Shown here in pieces: positions 5,183-8,353 of a stretch of 8,353 nucleotides of DNA. A program made the translations under genes and the position numbers. The notes under the pieces were generated by a model that was not told the DNA's origin, did no database searches, and saw only the letters and a list, made by a program, of their open reading frames with translations. The stretch comes from Deltaproteobacteria bacterium. GTDB taxonomy: Bacteria > Desulfobacterota > Desulfobaccia > Desulfobaccales > 0-14-0-80-60-11. The stretch is taken from positions 1 through 8,353 of the forward strand of contig JAKAGH010000126.1 of assembly GCA_021817645.1 (NCBI GenBank). The letters are read 5' to 3'. Each line of letters opens with the position of its first letter. Within the stretch, counting starts at the first letter, position 1.

Positions 5183-5788
5183 TCACACCGCCAACGGGTC
5201 CAATTTAATGGGCGGCAGGACCTCGCCCCGGGCCAGGCGTTGGCCCAGGTTGGCGGCGGTGGTCAGCACTTCGGGTTGGGTCAGGATCGCGCCTTTTTCG
5301 TCCACGCCCCGGACCAGGATTTCCACGGCGTAACGGACGTTGACGGCATCGAAGAAGTATTTAGTCACCAGGCGCGCGCCCACGAAGAGCAGGCGGCCTT
5401 TGGTGGCGCCGGTGCACAGGAGCACCCCCTGGCGGTCGCCTCCGGGAAAGTCTTGTTTCAGGATATAGCGTCGGGACCATAGGGCCTGGGTGCGGTCGAT
5501 CATGGCCTTGGCCTGGGCGGAGACGCCGTAGAAAAAAATGGGGGAGGCCAGGGCCACGACGTCGGCCTCCAGGAGTTTATCATAAAGCTCCCGCATATCG
5601 TCTTTGATGGGGCAGGTGCCGTCTTTGAAGCAGTGATAGATTTCCATGCAGGGAGAAATCTTTAATTCCCGGAGAGAGACCTTTTCCGCGGCCGCGCCGC
5701 CCTGGGCCGCGCCCTCAAGAAAAGCATCCAGCAGGATTTCAGAGTTGCCTCCCCGGCGGGGGCTGCCCCAGATACCAAGAATTTTCAT
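5183..5788 (-). CDS. Flavodoxin-fold NAD(P)H-dependent FMN reductase / iron-sulfur flavoprotein relative
   Basis: The 201-residue product starts at ATG 5788, with AGGAG about 6 bases upstream. It opens MKILGIWGSPRRGGNSE, the FMN phosphate-binding loop of the FMN_red family (residues 8-17). It continues with ISPCMEIYHCFKDGTCPIKDDM (C47, C53, C59), EADVVALASPIFFYGVSAQAKAMIDR (75-99) and a C-terminal domain ending KLDPLAV. In iron-sulfur flavoproteins and their relatives this cysteine region is typically PCxxCxxC...C...DDM; here the second cysteine is replaced by Ile50, so a standard [4Fe-4S] cluster is doubtful. The likely role is cytoplasmic FMN-dependent electron transfer or reduction of a small substrate. 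It is the first gene of the cluster that runs to 3453, with a candidate promoter about 145 bases upstream. Confidence 0.88.
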   Translation of the reverse strand: MKILGIWGSPRRGGNSEILLDAFLEGAAQGGAAAEKVSLRELKISPCMEIYHCFKDGTCPIKDDMRELYDKLLEADVVALASPIFFYGVSAQAKAMIDRTQALWSRRYILKQDFPGGDRQGVLLCTGATKGRLLFVGARLVTKYFFDAVNVRYAVEILVRGVDEKGAILTQPEVLTTAANLGQRLARGEVLPPIKLDPLAV

Positions 5789-5817
5789 AGCTATCTCCTG
5801 GGCGCCGCCTCAAGATA

Positions 5818-5890
5818 CGGCCGGGTGGGTGCGGCCCGGTTGCAGGAATGGCGGGCGGGGCGCCCGCCCTGCGTGTCCGGCCGGGTGGGT
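5818..5890. repeat. 13-bp direct repeats flanking a GC-rich hairpin
   Basis: CGGCCGGGTGGGT occurs at 5818-5830 and again at 5878-5890, exactly 60 bases apart. Between them, GGCGGGCG (5850-5857) and CGCCCGCC (5861-5868) form a perfect 8-bp stem with a 3-nt loop. The same 8-bp stem sequence occurs in the hairpin at 3318-3337, so this is probably another copy of a dispersed palindromic repeat. It lies in the leader of the leftward flavoprotein gene. Confidence 0.6.
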
Positions 5891-5932
5891 TTCGGCTGCT
5901 CCTGGCGGTGCGGGAAAGCGGCGCTCTATGGA

Positions 5933-5968
5933 ATTATAACCATAGGGAAAGGTGGGGGAAGATGTCAA
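5933..5968 (-). promoter_or_regulatory. Candidate promoter of the leftward flavoprotein cluster
   Basis: On the - strand TTGACA (5963-5968) is a perfect -35 box. A perfect TATAAT (5933-5938) follows at 24 bases, too far for standard spacing. With an 18-base spacer the -10 would instead be TATGGT (5939-5944, 4 of 6). Either arrangement would give a leader of about 140 bases holding the repeat at 5818-5890. No better candidate is visible before the flavoprotein start. Confidence 0.4.
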
Positions 5969-6020
5969 GCAGGATAATAACGCGGCCGCGGCTAACGGAT
6001 TTCCCAAAAAGGAAATCAAA

Positions 6021-6049
6021 TTGTGGCAGTTGAGGGAATTTGATATTAT
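6021..6049 (+). promoter_or_regulatory. Weak candidate promoter of the thioredoxin-like gene
   Basis: TTGTGG (6021-6026, 3 of 6) and TATTAT (6044-6049, 5 of 6) are 17 bases apart in a locally AT-rich stretch about 55 bases before the start codon at 6103. Position and spacing are good but the -35 match is poor. Confidence 0.35.
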
Positions 6050-6102
6050 CTTTAAGAAATCTGAAAACTGCTTTTACCAAAAATAAGTTAAGGAGATTTC
6101 GC

Positions 6103-6615
6103 ATGCTTAGAAAATTCCCGGGCGGATTCCGCCATCTTTGCAAAGGGCTGGTAATGGCCGCCTGCGTCCTGGCCATGGCCACCAGCACTTTCGCCGCCAT
6201 GGATAAAGGCACTGCCCCCGATTTTTCCCTGCCGGATGTCCTCCAGGGCAAGACCTACAGCCTGAGCCAATTCAAAGGCAAGGTGGTCATGGTCAATTTC
6301 TTCACCTTTTTCTGCATGCCCTGCCGGGAAGAGATGCCGGATTTAAACAAGCTTTATAATGAGTATAAGGGGAGAGGGTTCCAGACCTTAGGGATCGCCC
6401 TGAGTTCCGATCCCACCCAGATCCGCTTCCTGGTGAAGCAGATCGGCCTGGATTATCCGGTCCTGATTGGCAATGATAAGGTGAGCAAGGATTACGGCAA
6501 CGTCGAGATCGTGCCCACCACCTTCATCATCGACAAACAGGGGAATATCGCCCACAAGATTCTGGGGACCCGCAAGAAAGAAGAATTGGCGAAGATGATC
6601 GAAGCCCTGCTGTAG
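6103..6615 (+). CDS. Exported TlpA/ResA-like thiol-disulfide oxidoreductase
   Basis: The start is ATG 6103 with AAGGAG (6090-6095) seven bases upstream; the earlier in-frame TTG at 6040 has no such site. The 170-residue product has a basic N-terminus and a hydrophobic core (GLVMAACVLAMATSTFA), with a likely signal peptidase site near residues 31-32, so it should act in the periplasm. The mature part shows APDFSLPDV (35-45), the KGKVVMVNFF strand and a CMPC active site (71-74) in FFCMPCREEMPDL. It also has a GLDYPVLIG segment and the cis-proline loop VPTTFIIDKQG (P138). This is the AhpC/TSA-redoxin TlpA/ResA group, which reduces disulfides in periplasmic partners such as apocytochromes c. The dipeptide between the cysteines (Met-Pro) and the Phe-rich approach replace the more usual W-C-x-P-C. 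No cytochrome maturation gene is adjacent, so the partner is unknown. Confidence 0.9.
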   Translation: MLRKFPGGFRHLCKGLVMAACVLAMATSTFAAMDKGTAPDFSLPDVLQGKTYSLSQFKGKVVMVNFFTFFCMPCREEMPDLNKLYNEYKGRGFQTLGIALSSDPTQIRFLVKQIGLDYPVLIGNDKVSKDYGNVEIVPTTFIIDKQGNIAHKILGTRKKEELAKMIEALL

Positions 6616-6660
6616 GGTGCTGCTTCATAATTGCTGTGACCTTAAAATCAGTGGTTTTTA

Positions 6661-6695
6661 ACCCCCCCCCTTTGAAAAATGGGGGTAGGGGGGGA
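6661..6695. repeat. C9/G5-G7 palindromic intergenic repeat
   Basis: A run of nine C (6662-6670), then TTTGAAAAAT, then G5-TA-G7, lies 45 bases after the thioredoxin-like stop. The CCCCC and GGGGG blocks can pair around a GAAA loop, or the C run can pair with the second G block. Without a T tract on the + strand it is a weak terminator. The pattern matches the C-rich dispersed repeats seen in intergenic regions of this bacterial group. Confidence 0.5.
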
Positions 6696-6725
6696 TTTGC
6701 ATTAACTCCCTAGACTCCCCTGAAA

Positions 6726-6746
6726 TCTCCCTTTTTTAAAGGGGGA
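6726..6746 (+). terminator. Hairpin downstream of the thioredoxin-like gene; short copy of the C5T3/A3G5 repeat
   Basis: TCTCCCTTT (6726-6734) pairs with AAAGGGGGA (6738-6746), nine pairs with one G-U and a 3-nt loop, followed by CTTTAAT. It lies 110 bases past the stop at 6615. The T tract is short, so termination is plausible but not certain. The stem is nearly the same as the one at 2568-2590. Confidence 0.45.
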
Positions 6747-6768
6747 CTTTAATACCCTATGACCTCAG

Positions 6769-6793
6769 GTATGCGCCTGATTTAATGGCATAC
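6769..6793. promoter_or_regulatory. Inverted repeat GTATGC-N13-GCATAC
   Basis: Six-base perfect arms at 6769-6774 and 6788-6793 lie about 80 bases before the ATPase start, in the region where its promoter should be. It could be an operator for a dimeric regulator, but arms of six bases also arise by chance. Confidence 0.2.
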
Positions 6794-6832
6794 TGTTTAC
6801 GAGCGACACCCTAAAATCTGCCAGAAGTCTTC

Positions 6833-6855
6833 AGGGGGCCGGCAAATGGCCCCCT
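6833..6855 (+). promoter_or_regulatory. GC-rich hairpin in the leader of the AAA+ gene
   Basis: AGGGGGCC (6833-6840) and GGCCCCCT (6848-6855) form a perfect 8-bp stem with a 7-nt loop (GGCAAAT). It ends 5 bases before the GAGG ribosome-binding site (6861-6864). No T tract follows, so it is not an intrinsic terminator in this direction. It may stabilise the mRNA 5' end or modulate ribosome access. Confidence 0.4.
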
Positions 6856-6872
6856 AAAGTGAGGTATTTATT

Positions 6873-8353
6873 ATGGGGCCCGAAATGCAGGTGCCGGAAT
6901 GGGCCCAGGAATTCGCCGAACATCTGCAGGCCGGAGAATCGGCCCTGTTCATTCTCCATGGCCAGGTGTTCGATTATGTCCGGGTAAACGGCGGCTACCT
7001 GCCGTGCCGTGCCTTTCTGGGGGACTGGCTGGGCCAGGAGCGCCACGTAGTTTTCTATAATCTGGGTTTGGGCCTGACCTTTGGTGACGGCCAGGGAGAA
7101 ATGGCCTTCCGCCAGGCCCTGGCGCCGCCCCCCCCGGAAAACGACGAAGAGGACGTCTCCCGGGTCCGGGCCCGGGCCTTGAAGGCCCTGGGACAGCAGC
7201 CCAGCCCTGAACCCCTTCCCCAAAGCCCCCGGGAAGTGCTGCAACTGGCGGAACGGGTGATGACCGCCTGCTGCCAACAGCCGGGAGCCATCAAACCCCT
7301 GGCCCTGATCCTGGAGTATGCCGAGACCATGGTCCCGGCCCTGGAGCTGGGGTCCATGCCGGAGGCGGACCGGGCCTCCCTGGTGACCCTGCTGCGCTGG
7401 GCCCGCCACCCGGACCTCATCGAGGCCGGGCACGTGGTGATCCTCACCACCGGCAATCTCGCGGATTTGAACCCCATGCTCCTGCTGTCCCGCTACGGCG
7501 CTCAGATTATCGAGGTGCCGGCCCCGGACCAGGAAGATCGGGTGGCCTTCATCGACCATCTCCTGGCCCAGGGTAAATATAATTTAGCAATAACCCCCAA
7601 AGAACTGGCTCACTTGACCGCGGGTCTGAGCCTCAGCGTGGTGGGCTCGCTGCTGCGCCAGGCCCGGCGCCAGCCCCTGACCATGGACCTGGTGCGCCGC
7701 CGCAAGAAGGAACTCCTGCGCCAGGAACTGGTGGGCCTCATCGAAGTCATCGAACCCCGCTACGGCCTGGCGGATATCGGCGGGCTGGAGCCCATCAAGG
7801 AGTATTTCTCCCAAATTGTGGCGGCTATCCAGGCCGGCGAAGATAAACTGGTGCCCCGGGGCATCACCATGATGGGGCCCCCGGGGGTGGGCAAGACCGC
7901 GCTGGCCGAGGCCCTGGCCCGGGACTCGGGCTTCAACTTCATCAAGCTCTTAAACCCCCGCACCAAGTGGGTGGGGGAGTCGGAGCGCAACTTCTTCAAG
8001 GCCCTCCAGACGCTCAGGACCCTGACCCCGGTGGTGGTGGTGGAAGACGAGGCCGACCAGAGCGAGCACGGCCGGGACGAATACTCCGGGGACACCGGGG
8101 TGAGCAACCGTCTGCGGCAGATGCGCTTCGAGTTCGTGGGCGACCCGGCCATCCAGGGTAAAGTCCTGTGGATCAGGATCACCAATCGCCCGGACCGCCT
8201 GGACAAGGCGGATCTCCGCTCCGGGCGCTCCTCTGAGCGCATCCCCTTCTTCATGCCGGATTTCACCGAGAAGGTCCACATACTGGAGGTGGTGGCCCGG
8301 CGCAGTAACATCCCGTGCAACTCCCAGGATTTCCCCGAAGTGGTGCGCCACCT
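6873..8353 (+). CDS. AAA+ ATPase with degenerate first AAA half, 3' end outside window
   Basis: The frame opens at ATG 6873, with GAGG eight bases upstream, and stays open to the last base, giving 493 codons. Residues 1-90 form a distinct N-terminal region (ESALFILHGQVFDYV). Residues about 120-230 look like an AAA domain without a P-loop: a Walker-B-like strand (LALILEYAE, about 143-151), a sensor-1-like VVILTTGN (188-195) and RYGAQIIEVPAPDQEDR. A full AAA domain follows: DIGGLEPIKEYF (from 301), Walker A GPPGVGKT (335-342), pore-loop-like KWVGESE (365-371), Walker B VVVVEDEAD (387-395) and ITNRPDRLD (436-444). GRSSERI (451-457) replaces the usual GRFDRRI. The protein should hydrolyse ATP and remodel protein partners, but the target is unknown. 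A degenerate-then-active layout recalls Ycf46-type ATPases; that link is tentative. Confidence 0.88.
   Translation, partial: MGPEMQVPEWAQEFAEHLQAGESALFILHGQVFDYVRVNGGYLPCRAFLGDWLGQERHVVFYNLGLGLTFGDGQGEMAFRQALAPPPPENDEEDVSRVRARALKALGQQPSPEPLPQSPREVLQLAERVMTACCQQPGAIKPLALILEYAETMVPALELGSMPEADRASLVTLLRWARHPDLIEAGHVVILTTGNLADLNPMLLLSRYGAQIIEVPAPDQEDRVAFIDHLLAQGKYNLAITPKELAHLTAGLSLSVVGSLLRQARRQPLTMDLVRRRKKELLRQELVGLIEVIEPRYGLADIGGLEPIKEYFSQIVAAIQAGEDKLVPRGITMMGPPGVGKTALAEALARDSGFNFIKLLNPRTKWVGESERNFFKALQTLRTLTPVVVVEDEADQSEHGRDEYSGDTGVSNRLRQMRFEFVGDPAIQGKVLWIRITNRPDRLDKADLRSGRSSERIPFFMPDFTEKVHILEVVARRSNIPCNSQDFPEVVRH

Noticed and set aside
4748..5482. Open frame on the + strand across the thioesterase and flavoprotein (244 codons)
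   Set aside because: It spans two clearly real - strand genes and their intergenic gap, and has low-complexity Gly/Gln composition.
6024..6043. Sigma-54 promoter (TGGCAG near 6024)
   Set aside because: The -12 element (TTGC) is absent at the required spacing.
6831..7559. Long open frame on the - strand opposite the AAA+ gene (242 codons)
   Set aside because: It is a shadow of GC-rich coding sequence: rich in Gln, Gly and His, with no family motifs, while the + strand frame has Walker A, Walker B and sensor motifs.
7760..8320. Second - strand open frame opposite the AAA+ gene (186 codons)
   Set aside because: Ser/Arg-rich composition without motifs, and it lies over the Walker A and B region of the + strand gene.

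Overview
The window looks like a chromosomal segment of a GC-rich bacterium, probably a sulfate-reducing or syntrophic deltaproteobacterium of the Desulfobacca kind. That placement is an inference from gene style: SBBP beta-propeller repeats, an FMN-reductase-type flavoprotein, a FlK-like thioesterase, small C- and G-rich dispersed repeats of the CCCCCTTT-AAAGGGGG type, and frequent GTG/TTG starts. No sequence here fixes the species.

Layout. (1) Positions 1-429 hold the 3' end of an SBBP-repeat protein gene on the + strand. (2) Positions 579-993 on the - strand hold a frameshifted, 5'-truncated remnant of a group II intron reverse transcriptase/maturase. It lies downstream of a complete tRNA-Ala(CGC) gene (1103-1178, -) that has a good sigma-70 promoter. 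(3) Positions 1218-1567 contain no recognisable gene. An unidentified 318-residue protein follows (1568-2524, +) and converges on rpoZ (2649-2864, -), with a hairpin terminator between them. (4) A 60-residue unknown (3009-3191, -) and a composite inverted-repeat element (3222-3377) come next. (5) Positions 3453-5788 form a - strand gene cluster, transcribed from right to left: a flavoprotein, a FlK-like thioesterase, a 251-residue unknown, a 58-codon zinc-ribbon gene with an in-frame UGA, and a small beta-grasp (ubiquitin/MoaD-like) protein. (6) After a repeat-containing divergent intergenic region come an exported TlpA/ResA-like thiol-disulfide protein (6103-6615, +), more C/G-rich repeats, and the first 493 codons of an AAA+ ATPase (6873 to the window end, +). 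The AAA+ protein seems to have a degenerate first AAA half and a P-loop-containing second half.

How the genes might work together. The - strand cluster is the part most worth following. Its last three genes (unknown, zinc ribbon, ubiquitin-like) are separated by only 17 and 9 bases and are probably co-translated. The zinc-ribbon frame is interrupted by UGA at codon 20 but stays protein-like on both sides. A 44-nt two-tier stem-loop starts three bases after the UGA, where a bacterial SECIS would lie. This could be a small undescribed selenoprotein encoded with a ubiquitin-like partner, or simply a nonsense mutation; sequence from relatives would decide. The rest of the window is largely housekeeping (tRNA, rpoZ) or common accessory genes.
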